Positions 1 through 30,770 of a DNA stretch of 64,000 nucleotides are shown piece after piece. Made by a program: the position numbers and the translations under genes. Each line of letters begins with the position of its first letter. Within the stretch, counting starts at the first letter, position 1. Below the pieces are notes generated by a model that was given only the letters and a program-made list of their open reading frames with translations, did not search any database and was not told where the DNA came from. Source of the DNA: Rotaria sordida. Lineage: Eukaryota > Rotifera > Eurotatoria > Philodinida > Philodinidae. The DNA is taken from positions 45,932-109,931 of the forward strand of contig CAJNOL010000631.1 of assembly GCA_905250125.1 (NCBI GenBank), read 5' to 3'.

Positions 1-16574
<16,574 letters not shown>

Positions 16575-17906
16575 TCTTTTCTTTCTGTTTCTTATTAATC
16601 CAACAATTTACTAACTAATTATCTATCAAAAATAAAAATAAAAGTAAATAATAAAAATAATATCAATAAAAAGAAAATATTAGCCATGCATGTTAGTTAT
16701 ATATGTATGTATATACATATATGTGTATACATATCGAGGAAAAGTATCAAAGAAATAATCATAAAAAAATATTAGAGATAGTTGACGACAACCTAAGCCC
16801 AAATGAGAGGAAGGGAGAGAGAGAGAGAGAGAGGAAACAAGACGAAGAAAACGATGTACTATTGTATACGGTAAAAAAATATCCCCTATGCCTGTATTAA
16901 CGCGTTAGCCGGTGTTGATCATCTAAGTATCTCCATATACAAACACACACACACACACACATGAAGAAGAGGGGAAAAGAAGGGTGGTACACTCTAGTGC
17001 TAACTAAAAGAGCGGAAGATGATGACAAAAGTTCTTTTCTCTTTTTTCTCTTGTATATGATATCGGTTGCACTCTGATGTGGTTTTTTCTCCACATTCGT
17101 TTTTCTAGAAAGAACAGAAAAAATATTTCTTAATAGCTTGTAATGGACGATAAAGAGTTTGTATATAACCCGTGGGTAGAATCGTCAAACGAAAGTTCTT
17201 CTCTAAAAATTAGAGAATAACTATTACAAAACAAAAAAAAGAAAGAAAGACTATTGATAAAATAATAACACATCCATCCATCCATCCATTTATAACAATT
17301 ATATAATTCGAACTAGAAAAAACAAAAGCGTATTATAGTTATATGATCTGACCAAAAAACGAGCAATTGTTTTATGATAAACTCAAGCAATGTGATCGAC
17401 ATCAAGATGATGATAAAGACAAAAGAATGTTAATCGTCCCCGGACGCATACAAGCATAAATAATACAAAGCTTAATCGTCATGATAATGACCAGTATATA
17501 CATCAATATCTATCAATCATGCCATATTTCACGATTGAAAAAAAACACAAAACATTGTTCTCGATTTTATTTGATAAGCAAGCATTTCAGAATATATAAC
17601 TTTCTTTTTTTTTTTAACATGCAAATAATTTTTCATTTTTAGATTTATACCAATGTATCTTACTCATACAAATACATATATATATGCACTTGCCATCTAT
17701 ATCTTAACAAACCTTTAAGAAAACTAAGTTGATTAGGGTGGTGTAAAACAAACTGCAGTACAACAATGAAAGCTGCATTTATTTTCTTCGTTTTCTCCTA
17801 CATAAAAAAAACGAGATGTATGTCTATTAATAGATGCAATATATATATATGTATATATATATACAAACGCAAACGCCACCATACGCTAGATGTTTCCTCA
17901 CCCCAC

Positions 17907-17939
<33 letters not shown>

Positions 17940-18677
17940 CTATGAATGTGGGTGTCTGCAACTGATGTGGATAATCATACTAGTGCAAGCATAAGAAGGT
18001 TGCATATTAACGTTGTCTTCATCAATAGAATACTGTCGTATGTATGGCGATGACGACATGATAATATTAGCAATAGATAGGAGATATCCTTATCAAAAAA
18101 ATCTATAACATAAGATACAAGTAGAAAATAATAGGAAAAAAACAATTTCACATGAAGTATTTTATTGATATAATCTATTGTATAACTATGAAAAAATAGA
18201 CAATGATGATAGAAAACAAAAGTCCTAGATTCTAATAAAGAAAAAGACTCATTTATTTGTCAATCTTTTATATAACTAAAGAAAAAGACTAAAGTTCAGA
18301 ACTATTCATAACAGATATATTCTTTATAATATCATAAAATCAAGGTCAATAATAAACCATGACTTTTTACAGGTATGATTGACAACATTTTTTTTTCTTG
18401 TTATATATTGAACATTCATATACCTATATTTTATATTATTCTAGAATTTGTACGGTATTTCTTTTTTCTTTTCTACATTAACACACACACACACACACAC
18501 ACATTGATACCATTAAATAATGACCTTCTGGAATTAATTTTCAAGTTTTTCTTTTAGACTAGTGACAGACTACATCAATTGTATAAACGAATAATAGGTG
18601 TACATATTGAGTTATCGATCACCCACACTTAAGAATGTCGTGCAAAAACAACAATGACAATCATAATTATCATCGAT
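16575..18677. other. Intergenic; simple repeats only
   Basis: This holds the upstream region of the twitchin-like gene, which reads leftward from 16574, and the 3' side of the TSP1 gene. I see no supportable coding exon. It contains (GA)n at 16814-16833, (CA)n at 16942-16961, (TA)n around 17906-17939 and (CA)n at 18481-18503. Short open frames here are low-complexity. The muscle-gene promoter presumably lies just above 16574, but no specific element could be named. Confidence 0.6.
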
Positions 18678-19601
18678 TTATGTGTTTATTCTTCTGTTCT
18701 TCATTTTACAATGTCTATTACATATAGATAAAATATAAATAGTTAATGCATGAATTTTAAAATCACATTCATATATATAATAATATATACATAATGGTAT
18801 ACATATAAGTGTAATAAAAAATGGAAAAATAAAAATAAAAATAATATTTAAATTATTATGTATTAATTTATGATCAATAGAATTTGATTTTATATTATTT
18901 TCTATTATATTGACATATTTTCGATCATTATTTATACAAGATTTCATAAAACAATAATCAGATTGAATTGAAAATGAATCTATTAAACATTGACGATCAG
19001 ATTTACAAGAACGTCTGCGTACAATACGACCTATTATATAAAAAAAAAAATTATAAATAGTAAAACTGAAAATAATGCGACAGTATCTGGTTAATCTTAA
19101 TCTTTATATAATCTGACAGTAAAGATAGGTTTTATTTTGATTAATGAATGATATATTGACGGGTGATGAAATGTGACTGAATATAATCTCGATAAAGATT
19201 CATTGTCTTTTTATTCTTTGTGTTTTTTTATTTCTATTGTAATTTCATAATATCAATTTATTCTTACCAATTCCACAAGTAACTGAACATGAACTCCATT
19301 TTGACCATTGTTGCCAATTATCGATTTGAATACATGTTTCTGAATTAATAAAACATTTAATAAGATTATCTAAGATTTTTTGTAAACTATTATCATTAAT
19401 TATATTTGTATAAGTTCGTAATATTTGATCATTTTTACATTTATCAAGTTCTTTACTACACAAACGAATAAGTATTTGTTTTATAATTGGATATCGCCAT
19501 AATGTTTGTAAGATTAATTCAAAATAATATCGATCTTCATTATTATACGCATATATATAGACAATAAATAGTAATCCAACAATTACAAATGTGTAATACA
19601 T
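18678..19601 (-). CDS. Small TSP1-domain single-pass membrane protein
   Basis: Two exons, 19268-19601 and 18678-19030, join in frame to give 228 aa. Residues 1-19 are a hydrophobic signal peptide or anchor. A stretch with several cysteines follows, then a thrombospondin type 1 repeat spanning the intron: the WxxWSxWSSCSVTCGIG core, then a basic RIVRRR segment and further cysteines. A strongly hydrophobic segment near the C-terminus (rich in I, F, L) looks like a transmembrane helix, followed by a short cysteine-containing tail. TSP1 repeats usually bind extracellular matrix, glycans or receptors, so a cell-surface adhesion or guidance role is inferred. No closer orthologue recognised. It lies 0.9 kb downstream of the FEZ homologue on the same strand. 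Confidence 0.7.
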
Positions 19602-20526
19602 TATATATTCATTTCATATAACAAAAAAAAAGGAAAGAAAACCCGCTAAAATATCTTGTTAATAAACAAAAAACATTATTTTAATTCATTAACCATTTAA
19701 ACAATGAGTTTGACCTATTTCACAGACAAATTTTTGACATTCATAATACAATCTAAGTTATTCAATTCAATATATATTTATATTATTTCCATAATATTCT
19801 TTGTTTATCTTTTGCTATTTACTCTATTAAGTAATATATCTTGTCGATCAATATTTTTGCTAAAGGCAATTACATTCTTAACATACTCATCCAATTGAGT
19901 AAGTCAAAAAAACAAAAAGATATGTATATTTCTCTTGTGATTTCAGCACGTACCGAATAGGTTTGTCTATGTATAATCATTTATATTTTCATACCGAACA
20001 GAATGTTATAAACTACATGAAATTTATTAATTTATTTTCCTCACCCCGAAAGAAAAAAAAAACGCAAATATTTATTATTTTATATAGACAATATAATAGA
20101 CACAATACAAATATAATATATATATGTATATTAATAATAATGCTTTGATAAAATATCAAGGTAAAGGCGCGCACATATACATTAAAAACTTATCAGTCTA
20201 ACCGACAAAAAAAAAAAAACGAAAAAAAAAAACCAGACTAGATTAAATATCAAGACAACATATTTGCGTAAGTTTCTTTGATTTAAATACAAGCTAAAGT
20301 AAAATATCTGAATACTATGATGTCATAAATCGAGAAAAGAAAAAAAAAAGATGAAACTAGCTCTAATAAGATAAAATAATAGACAAAAGTCTAAAACATG
20401 CACAATCAAAAAAAAAAATCACCACAGTACAAAAGCGCATAAACATACAGCGAAAGATTATTAAACATGACTATATATATATAGATATATATATATATAT
20501 ATATTAGAATATGATATATATTCTTG
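19602..20526. other. Intergenic between the TSP1 and FEZ genes
   Basis: AT-rich spacer with short homopolymers and (TA)n near 20470-20505. It probably contains the FEZ 3' UTR and the TSP1-gene promoter. Two short plus-strand open frames (19704 and 19963) are hydrophobic, low-complexity and lack homology signals, so they were not called. Confidence 0.6.
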
Positions 20527-23302
20527 TCAACATGGACATAGAACATTGAGAATGTATTTTGTTAAAAGCTCTGGCACTTGAGGACTATCCTCATTAATTG
20601 CATGTAGTACTACAAAAAAAAAAAAACATTTATTTTAATCAAACTAAATAATTCAATTTCTTAACTAACTTTTATTTAAACTTTGTAAATGTTCAACTGA
20701 TAAATATGTTGGATGATCATGATCATATGGAATCACCGTTGTAAGATACTAAAATTAAACAAAAAAGAAGAATTGAAATAATAGTAATTATCATTTTAAA
20801 TCTTATAGACATTTAATTAAAAGCAGTAAATATATAGCGTTTAAATATAGTATTAAGCATATGAAACAACATGTATGGATAAATATGATATAAAGTGAGA
20901 CTATTCGATGTGTATTTAGGTTAATATTGGTTATGTAATCTACCTGAGTCTTTGGAAATAATTCATGCCAACTAATCGAAAAAATATCGAATACTGATCG
21001 ATTACGACGGGATAATATCTAAACCAAATTTTGTTTTGTCATGGAATAAAATCATTTATATATGTTCGTTTGTTTTGTTTTTATTATTATTGAAAACTCT
21101 ACAACTCAACTTGTGAAAGTGAAAGAAAAAAGAAAATGTCTATCAATTTTATTGTATGACAATAATAGACAATATCTAACCGATTATTCCCAGTGTTGCA
21201 ACATTCTTAATATAACCTTATCAATCATCCGAGTAGACTACAATAATAATAATAATAATAATATAACTTGTTTTAACTATTGTTTATTATTTTCTATTTT
21301 TAGAATCATTATTTGTTTTGTCAAGGTCAATTTTACCGACTGGATATATCCATTTATAGATATTCCAATCATTTGAAAAAAAAAAAATAAGAAAAACAAT
21401 TTGACCTTGGACTAATTAACAAAACTTTCAGAGATCTATGAAAGATTATATTTTCTTTACTAACATTAGTCAAGTTATGCATCTATTTATGACAATTCTT
21501 TCGCATATCTTATGACAGACTATGTCTAACAATATTCTATATTGGTAACTATCCATGAAGTCTTTCAATAATATATATTTGATGAATAGACATGGAATGT
21601 TATATTTTAATGCAAATAAGTTGTTAACATGCTGATCAGAATGTAATTAATTCATATAAATTTCAAAAAACTATATATTCATTTAATTGATAAAAAAATT
21701 TTATATGAAAAAAAACTAATTTATATTATTTTTTTTCTCGATTAATCAATATCATCATGTAAATATGAACTCATAACCCCACTTCATTTCTATCCTAATC
21801 CAATTAATAATCACAGCGTTCGATAATATAGGAAAAAGGAAAGAAAAAAGTTTACTCAACAACTCATCTGTATAATAATAAATATTCATCAAACATTTTC
21901 TTTTTTTTTTTTTTTTTGTTGACATTTTCTCTAGGAAAAGAGAGAATTCCCAATACACATTAGTCGCACGTTCATACTAATCGTATCTACAAGAGCAATA
22001 ATACAAACTATTTGATTCTATTAACCATTTTCAATTATAAAAAGAGCGCAAAATAAAGAGAACATATAATATTTACCGTTCCCGGTTCAATATAATTGCT
22101 ATTTCCTAGTATCGAACGACGTTTCGGACGTTTTTCACCCTGATGATGTCGACGTTTATTCTAAAAAAAAAAAGGAAATGTTGTTTTTTTTGTCCTAAGG
22201 AAAAATAAAAATAAAACATCATTTACTTGAATACTAAGTACAAGTGAAATAAATGTATTCTTTGTTTCTTTTTCATATTCAAGTTCATCTCGAACTGCTA
22301 ATTCCTAATGAATAAAAAACAAAAAAACAAATTAATCAAAAAAATTCTTTTTTTATGTATTTACTTGAACAAGAAAATTTGATAATTCTTTAACAGATGT
22401 ATTTAATTCTTCATATAATTCATTCAATGAATAAATTGTTTGTGATTTTAAATCCATTTCATCATTATGTATACTTGATGATAAATATTTAACACATCTT
22501 GTACGTAAATCAAGTATATCAGATGTTGATTGATCATCACAATAACCTGAATCAGGTGTCATATCTTGTAACATAAAATCAATTTCACTAATAACTTGTT
22601 CAGCTGTAAGAAATGGTTCATGATTTGATGAAATAATAATTGAATGCATATCTAATTGTTCACGTAATTCTTCTTCTTCATCATCATTTAAATCATCAAT
22701 TGATGTTATATCATCTTCATTTTTATTTGTTTTAATTGTTTGATAATAAATACTATTCATTGCTATTTGACAACTTTGTGATATATTTGGTAATTTTAAA
22801 TCATGACGAAGTGATGTACGAAGATTTTCAATTAATTCTGACCATGTACTAAAAAAAGAAAAAATGAAACTAAAAATAAAAATAAATGAATAACAAAACA
22901 AACTTTGATGAAGCAATAAGATCTTTTTGTGATGTTTTACATTGTTTTTCTTCATCATTATCATTAAGTTCAATTACTTGTTCATCTTTAAAACAAGCAT
23001 TTATTGTATGATCAAATGATTTTACGAGATCTTCAAGTGATGATGATTTACACGAATGTTCACCTAAAGAAATATTTTATTCAAAAAAACAAAAACAAAT
23101 TTTTCTTATTCAACTAACCAAGTGTTGGATTTAATAATGTATTATCATTATTATAATTTAATATTGTTTGATCATCAGTCATATCTTCTTCTTCATCGAA
23201 ATTATCATTATTATTTGCATGAGAATTTGTTTGAGCAAATTTTACAATAGGTGCACATGGATTATCATATAAAACTTGTTTGTCTCGTAGTCCTATAGAC
23301 AT
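20527..23302 (-). CDS. unc-76: FEZ/UNC-76 (fasciculation and elongation protein zeta) homologue
   Basis: Kinesin-1 adaptor family for axonal transport and axon bundling. Exons: 23119-23302, 22904-23063, 22365-22848, 22227-22304, 22077-22160, 20944-21018, 20670-20748, 20527-20609; together 408 aa in frame. Family hallmarks appear in order. An acidic N-terminal region comes first. SLEDLVKSFDHTINACF matches the FEZ SMEDLVNEFDEKLNVCF block. EPFLTAEQVISEI and DSGYCDD follow. ELAVRDELEYEKETKNTF is the conserved coiled-coil start. The C-terminus has YLTTVIPYDHDHP and ILHAINEDSPQVPELL, ending YILNVLCPC, close to the vertebrate YILKVLCPT. The coiled coil after the NK junction is shorter than in vertebrate FEZ1. 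The start is uncertain: ATG at 23302 is used here, but the frame is open further upstream and an upstream first exon spliced near 23292 is possible. Confidence 0.9.
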
Positions 23303-26300
23303 CAGCAAAAATACTATGATAAACGATGAAGATAACAGAACAGATACAGAATTAATTAAGTTTATTTTCTTGTTTATTTCTTTCAAATCAATTTATTATC
23401 CAATAATATTTTCTAATTTTATTGAAAATTATTTTACAAAAAATAATAAAAATTCATTTGAATTCTTTAATTTTTTATTCTTATTTTATTATTTATTTAT
23501 TTCTATAGAATAAAATTAGAGGATAAAAACTAAATGCTATGGTAGAAAATAAACCAATCAAATGAATTGTCAACAAGTTAATATGAGTCATTGGTTGTTC
23601 TGCACAACTGTCAGACAAGTAGTAGAAGATATACAATATCTCCTTTTTTTTGTTGTTGTGTATCCAGCTGTCAACTCATTTCATTTGGATACTATGATAA
23701 TTATGTTCAGTCATTAGTTTGTAACAAGACAACTGTCTGTTGACATATATGCATATGGTTTACTTATTAATAAAGTCTTATATGGAATATGAGTATTTTT
23801 TTTTCTCTGATACAATAGTTGATATGATATCTCTCTATGCTGTCTAGTGCTCTATATGTAGAAACAAAACATTCTTTTAAAGATAATAATCAACAAATAT
23901 GATATAGCAACTGTTATTTTTGAAGTGTAAATTAATATCTAACGATATATGGAGAAAAAAGAAATACGATATTCAATTATAGTTTTATTTGAATTAATTA
24001 ATTATTCAAATTCAATTGAATTTTGATAGTTTAAATATATATAGTATTAAAATTGAGTTCCTTTTTAGATTTAAATAAACTTATATTGTACATTGTATTA
24101 TTATTATTATTTAAAATATAATATATTCAATCATAAAATGTGAGTTAGAATTTATTTTAATACAAAAAAAAATAAAATAATAATAATATTCAATCCTATC
24201 ATTTAACAATAATTTGGATAATATCTCTTTTACTCTTTAAAAATTTACTTGTTCTTGTAACACAATATCAACTATAATCAAAATTATCATTTATTAACAT
24301 AACTTTTGTTAAGCTTTAATAGACTAAAACAACATAAAGATGTTTTCAATCGAAGTATTGTCAGTGTTTCCTGAATCCTTTTTTTTTTCAAAATAAAATG
24401 AGATATATCAAATTACTAATTTTACATACGATAAAATCTGACTCTAATCTTATTCGCCTGTGGATTAATATTGAATCCTGATTGTTTTCAAATCAATTTT
24501 TACACTTGAAGTGGTTCTACTCAGGTATCGAAACACTTTCTTATCATCATTCTATGAGAAATTATTATAGTTCGATAGAGTTGAGTGTGTTGGTTACAAA
24601 TAATCCATCTCTCTGCAAACTGGTAGGATAATAAAAAAGATTTGTAGCACTTTTTTATGGTATTAAAAATTAGTATTTGATCCGAAATTTCATTAAAATC
24701 TAATTTTAATTATTCAGAAATAGATTCGTTCGATGGAATACTTTATTGTCAATCATAACCGGTAAGATCATGTTAGTGACTCAAATGTTTTTTCTATCGA
24801 TAAATGCCAAGTACTATTCTAATTGCAGCATAATGATGTTTTTGGCCTTATGAAGTCACAGTTTATACATGTTACACCCACGAGATATTTTTATCGAGCA
24901 TGTAATTCAATATGTCCTTCTTAATAAGATCATTTTCAGACGGAAATTCTATATTTGAAGGTCGATTTTATGCTGGAGACCTTGAGGGGGTGTATATGCT
25001 TTCGTAGAATACTTGAATGATTAAATTTCAACTTATCATATATCAACTATTCAATAATTGAATACAACCTTCAAGTGCTTGACATGTATATTTCTAGACT
25101 GATGGAAACATGACAAGATATCAAAATCTTTCGGTAAACTAATTAGATAAAACTTAATTATATTTCTGCAAATTTAAACTGAACTTTCAGTTTCAAATGA
25201 CTAAGTCAGACCTCTATTATCTTATCTATGTGACTCATTGCTCTGCGGTAATATAATTCTTTCAGAATATCGTATCTTCCATACAGTTATGAGTCATTTG
25301 AAATCGAAAGTTTAGTTTAAACTTGCAGAAATCTAATTGATTTACCGCACGGTATTAAAATTTTTTCATATTTCCATCTGTCTGGAAGCATACATGCGAA
25401 GCGCTCGAAGATTGTATTCAATTATTCAATAATTGAAATTTAAGCACTCAAGTATGTCACGAATGAACATACACATCCTCAAGGTTTTAAGCATAAAATC
25501 GACCTTCACACATAGATTTCAGTTTGAAAGTGGCCTCATCAAGAAGGATATATATTGAATTATGTATTTGGTTAAAAAAGAAATCTCATTAGTACACTCA
25601 TATAAACTATAACTGTATGAAGACAAAAAAAAACCCAATCATTCTGCTTACCTTATAGAAAATAAAATTCTGCATCGAATGAATCTCTTTTCGACTAATT
25701 CAATCAAATATTAATTTTTAGAACTATCAAAAAGTACTTGAGATCTTTGTTATTATCCGATTAGCTTTCAAAAAAAAAAGAAAATGAGATATTTGTAACT
25801 AACATATTAAATTCGATTGAACTATAATAGCTTCTAACAGAACGACGACAAAATGTTTTTTGATACTTGACGAATACTTCAGATGTAAAAAATTGACTTA
25901 AAAATAAGCAGAATTCAATGGTAATCCTCAGACAAATAAGATTAGAGTGAGATTTAGCATGCAAACTTAATAATTTGCCATACATCCTTTATTCACAAAC
26001 AAAAAGGAAATTCATTGTATTTTTAATCAATTTATGCAATACAAATCAAAGACAATTTTATAAAATTCTGTACAATATTTTATTGGATGATGAAAATAAT
26101 TCTATAATTAATCTATATTATATAGAAATATAATTGAATTCATATGTATTCTATTTATCAATGAAGATAATAAACTCTAATAGGCATGTTTTCTACAAGA
26201 TATTTTTTGTTGTTCTTATTTTATTTCATCTGTAAAAAAATGCAATAATCAAATGACTGTGATAATTAATTCCGCATCGATGGAAATATCCACTTCCTGT

Positions 26301-28182
26301 TAAATTTGTGCAATCAACTAGATAAATATTATTATCAATTAGATAATGATCAGTTTGAATTGATATTCGTCGATTGAAATATGCAAATTTTATATAAAAA
26401 TCATCTTATATAATACTTAATAGAAAATATATGTGAATCGATAGAATATGATTGAGCTTTGTGTTTAAATATTCTTGATTTTAAAAATGATAAAATAAAA
26501 TTTATAATTAATAATAATGTTGTTCAATTGTATTAGAAATGATATTTTGATTTGTTGATAAAAATTTTTCTTCAGTTGTGATTGATTATAAATTATAAAT
26601 AATATTGTCTGACGTGTTTTCTTTGCTTAGATTCAGAATTCCATAATTTATGATAATATATAACGTTTTGACATAAATCTAATTTGGATATATGTATGGA
26701 ATGTATTGACCTTTTTATTCTGTCGAATATTGGACATTTTTTTTTTTGTAGATGTAAAGATAACATTAACATAACCTTTATCTTGTTTTTATTTGTTTTA
26801 TGATTAGCATGGGATGAATATTGTAAAGTAATTAATAATAATTTGTATATTGATACATATTCGAAAATATATGAGAAAAATAATAGACGTCAACATGTAA
26901 TGTTATGTTAGATTGATAAGGGATTGATTTTGATTGATATTTATTAAAAAAAAAACAACAACTTTAGTCGAGTATTTTCAATAAGAAAATTTTTGTAAAA
27001 TGTAGATTTAATGTGAAATAATCGAAATAGTAGTGAGATGTGGACGAATATGATAATGTTTCTTTTATTTGTTTTTGAAAATTAGAAAGATTATAATTAA
27101 TAAGAAAAATATGTGTAATTATCGTTTTATTTATCTTATTTCAAGCAGATTTATTTATGCTAACTATTTGATATTTATACTAAATTTGATTGTCATTCGT
27201 CGTATAATGATGAAAATATCACCAATACACTCAATTAACTTCATTGGTAAATTTGTCTTTTGGAATATAGAAATAGACAAATATGTTTCTATATAGTTGA
27301 TTAATGATTACAATGAAAAGACGATCCTGAGAAAAAAAAGCAGATGTAATCAGACAACATATGATATGTTCATATTGAACAATATTAAATTAGAATATTA
27401 ACAAATTTTGTTTATTGGTAAAACTTTGTGATGAGTAATTAAGACCTTTGCAGATCTTTTGGATAATGATTATCGTTCAATCTATGATCATTTAAGTTAT
27501 GATGAAATTTATCATTTTAATGCATACGAGAGAATTGCTAGAATTGATACCCAATATTATCTCAAATAGTAGGTATCACTTCAAGTAGCTCCCTCGTTGG
27601 TCTTATGGTTTGAAAATTTGTTTTCTTAGTTGATATAGATTTTTTTTTCTCTTGCTTTTTTTAGGCGTTGTTCACATCAGATCTCAATTCAGATTATCAT
27701 TTTTATAAGCTCGACGATGATTATCTTGGATCATTATTAACTCGTTTTCAAAGATCTCATTTATGTATGATACAATTTCATTGATTTAAATAATTTTCTC
27801 ATTTTCATTCAATTATGTTACAACAATATCTTTTTGTTGATAAAAGTTTTTTTCTATTATTTTATATTAAGATGAAATAAAAAATAAAGGTATGCTCATT
27901 AATTATTAAGATAGCATAAACTTTAAATATGTCTTGAATAAAGTACTATAAGTTGTAATTAACAATAGCATGAACTAATTATTTGAAAACGAAATATTAT
28001 ATAAAACTATGTCAAATTTTTATCTACTAGAAGACCAACTTACGTTGCATCTTTTGAGATGTAATGATAAAAAGAAAAGTTAATGAAAACAGAAAATAAC
28101 TAAGATAAGCTGGTTATCAAGGGATATTTGACTAAGGTCTTTTATTTTCATTATATCAACTACTCTTTCATTTTTTTTTACT
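23303..28182. other. 4.9-kb intergenic region with a foldback repeat and no firm gene
   Basis: No open frame here shows family motifs or credible splicing into a longer model. It includes the inverted repeat at about 24902-25563, listed separately. Around 27454-27569 there is one short exon-like open frame after a pyrimidine-rich AG acceptor, described under findings. The rest is AT-rich spacer, including the likely promoter of the sphingomyelinase-like gene near 28.1 kb. Confidence 0.55.
24902..25563. repeat. 0.66-kb imperfect inverted repeat (foldback/MITE-like)
   Basis: The left arm (about 24902-25213) pairs with the right arm (about 25288-25563) as imperfect reverse complements, with a loop of about 75 bases. 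Clear anchors are AAGGTCGATTTTATGC at about 24958, whose complement is at about 25490-25505; TCAATAATTGAATACAA on both sides; and TTTCAAATGACT at the inner end. No protein is encoded. The termini differ from the 35.5/42.6 kb pair, so this is a separate family. Confidence 0.8.
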
Positions 28183-30627
28183 ATGTTACGAAGTTGTTAT
28201 ATTTTCGTTCTATTTTATTTCTTTACTATTAATATTCTAATAATCGAGAGTCGATCGATTTCTGATGATACTATTGAAACTATTCTAAGTGATCCATTAA
28301 ATGATAATCATCGAAAATTATTACATACTTTTACTAGTTATCGTCATCGTTTTGAACAATCTGCTAATTTCAAAGCACTTCGATGGGCATTAGGAAGTCA
28401 AAAAACTTCTGGATTATGTGATCTTTGTGATTTAGGTGTACCTGTAGTAAGTTAATTTGTCAATTTTCAATATTAAAATTTGTCTTTTTTTCTATATATG
28501 ATAGATTCGGTTACTTCTTGAACTTAATCAAACAAGTCTTATTGACGAAGTAGTTAACACTTTTTGTAGAGAATATATATTACTTGATGAAAATGTTTGT
28601 CGTGGTGCTGCTTATGAATATATGGTAAAAAAAAAGTTTGTTTGTTTTCAAAAAAAAAAAAATATATATATATATATTAATTTTGCTAAATATAGGGTGC
28701 AGTATTTCAAGTTATTGAATTAACTTCTTTTACTAATAAACAACTTTGTGCATTAGCATTTGAATGTCAACCACAAAGAGATTTTCCTATTTTCAATTGG
28801 AATGTAACATTTCCTGATAAACCAAAACCAACACCTCAACCACCACAACCTCCATCAGTAAGTAGAATTTTATTTTTATTATCTTTCAAATCAAATTTCA
28901 TAATGGAAATATTTAACAAAACTAGTTCTGTTTGGAAAGAACGATTAAATATATCGCGATAGAGTACTTTGGTTTTTTGTTTATTGTAGCCAGATTCACC
29001 AAAATTGAATATTCTTCATTTGTCTGATCTACATGTTGATTTTTCCTATAAACCAGGATCACAAGCTGATTGTTCCCAACCTTTATGTTGCAGAGAAGGT
29101 CAACCAGGTAAATATCTTATACATGATATTTTATTGATAATAGTTTAATATGTGTTATTTTTTTTTACATTAGTTCCTAGTCATAAAGGTGCTGGATTTT
29201 GGTAAAGAATTCGAACAATCTTAAAGTGCATTCTATTTATATCGATACTTTAGGGGTGATTATCGAAATTGTGATGTTCCTTTTTGGACAGCTGAAGCAC
29301 TATTAAAATATGCTGCTGAGATTGAAAAAGTAATTTTCATCTGATGAAGATACGTTTTATAAACATATATATATTATTTTTGATAGGTAGATTTTATTTA
29401 TTATACAGGTGATTTACCAGCTCATAATGTTTGGAATCAATCTCGTACTGATCAACTCTATTCCATTAATACTATCAATAATATGTTAGCAACTATTTTT
29501 CCAAATAAAACATTTTATTCAGCTGTTGGTAATCATGAAGCTGGTATATAACTTTCTTAACATATTTTTCATCATTGTTTGATCTTTTCTTTTGTATAGC
29601 TCCATGTAATTTATATCCAACACCAAATATTCGAACGGATAATATATCTTGGTTATATGAAACATTAGCTGATAATTGGATAAAATTAGGTTTATCAAAT
29701 GATACACGTGATAGTATTTTACATGGAGCTTTTTATACAACATTAATACGATCTGGTTTACGATTAATTTCACTTAATATGAATTATTGTACATCAGATA
29801 ACTTTTGGTTAATTATTAATGCAACTGATCCACTTGGTCAACTTCAATGGGTAAGTTTTATAATGATGAAAATATAATTATGAACAAATCTTGTTTAGTT
29901 AATTCAATGGTTACAATATGCTGAAGATCATGAAGAAAAAGTACATCTTATTGGACATCAACCTCCTCGTTCTTGTTTTGCAGTATTTAGTTGGAATTTT
30001 AATAAAATTATTAATCGGTAAAAATTTCAAAATAAATTCTATTACCTATAATATTATTGCTAGATATGAAAATACAATTGCTGGTCAATTTTATGGTCAT
30101 GCACATTCAGAAGAACTAATGATTTTCTATGATGAAATTGACAGACAACGACCTGTTTCAATGGTATAGTATTTTCTTTTTATTGTTCCGTATGTAATCA
30201 TATTTCTACATAGGCTTATATTGGGCCATCAGTAACAACTTATTCATATTTAAATCCAGGTTATCGTGTATATACAATTGATGGTGATTATCAAGGAAGT
30301 TCATTTTGGACACTTGATTATCATACAGTTATAATGAATTTAACTGCATCGAATATGTATAATCAAACTATATTTCTTAAAGAATATGATGCTCGTGATG
30401 CATATCAAATGGAAAATTTATTTCCTAATGATTGGAATAATCTTATTCAACGATTAGAAAATGATATTGATGGTCCATTAATGGGTACAGTTTATCAACA
30501 TTATACAAAATCATATGAAGATGGAAGTCGATGTGATCATAACTGTCGTCGAGGGCTTATATGTGATTTTAAAAGTGCTCGTTCAGAAGATCCTCATGCG
30601 TGTGATTCAATTCCACCATTTAATTAA
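28183..30627 (+). CDS. SMPD1: Acid sphingomyelinase-like phosphodiesterase, tandem copy A
   Basis: Predicted secreted or lysosomal enzyme cleaving sphingomyelin to ceramide and phosphocholine. Eleven exons: 28183-28446, 28505-28624, 28696-28857, 28990-29107, 29174-29201, 29254-29329, 29387-29543, 29600-29850, 29899-30017, 30064-30163, 30214-30627; 602 aa. Signal peptide at residues 1-23. A saposin-B domain (about 78-165) has six cysteines. A Pro-rich linker follows (about 170-185). The metallophosphatase domain contains LSDLHVD (D195, H197), YTGDLPAH (D265), GNHE (N305), IGHQPP (H412) and GHAH (H444, H446). These match all metal-binding and catalytic positions of human ASM, so activity is likely. 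A Cys-rich C-terminal domain ends at CDSIPPFN. The 28-base microexon is shared with copy B. The start is the first ATG, followed directly by a hydrophobic signal. Confidence 0.93.
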
Positions 30628-30770
30628 TCCTTTTTTTTTTTATTGTAATTCATTTTTTTGTTAAATAATTTTTTTAATGGATAAATGAATTATATACTAA
30701 AATAAATTTGGAATATTAGTATTTTAATAAACAGAATTTTCTTTATTATTGTAGTTATTTTCGATTTACA

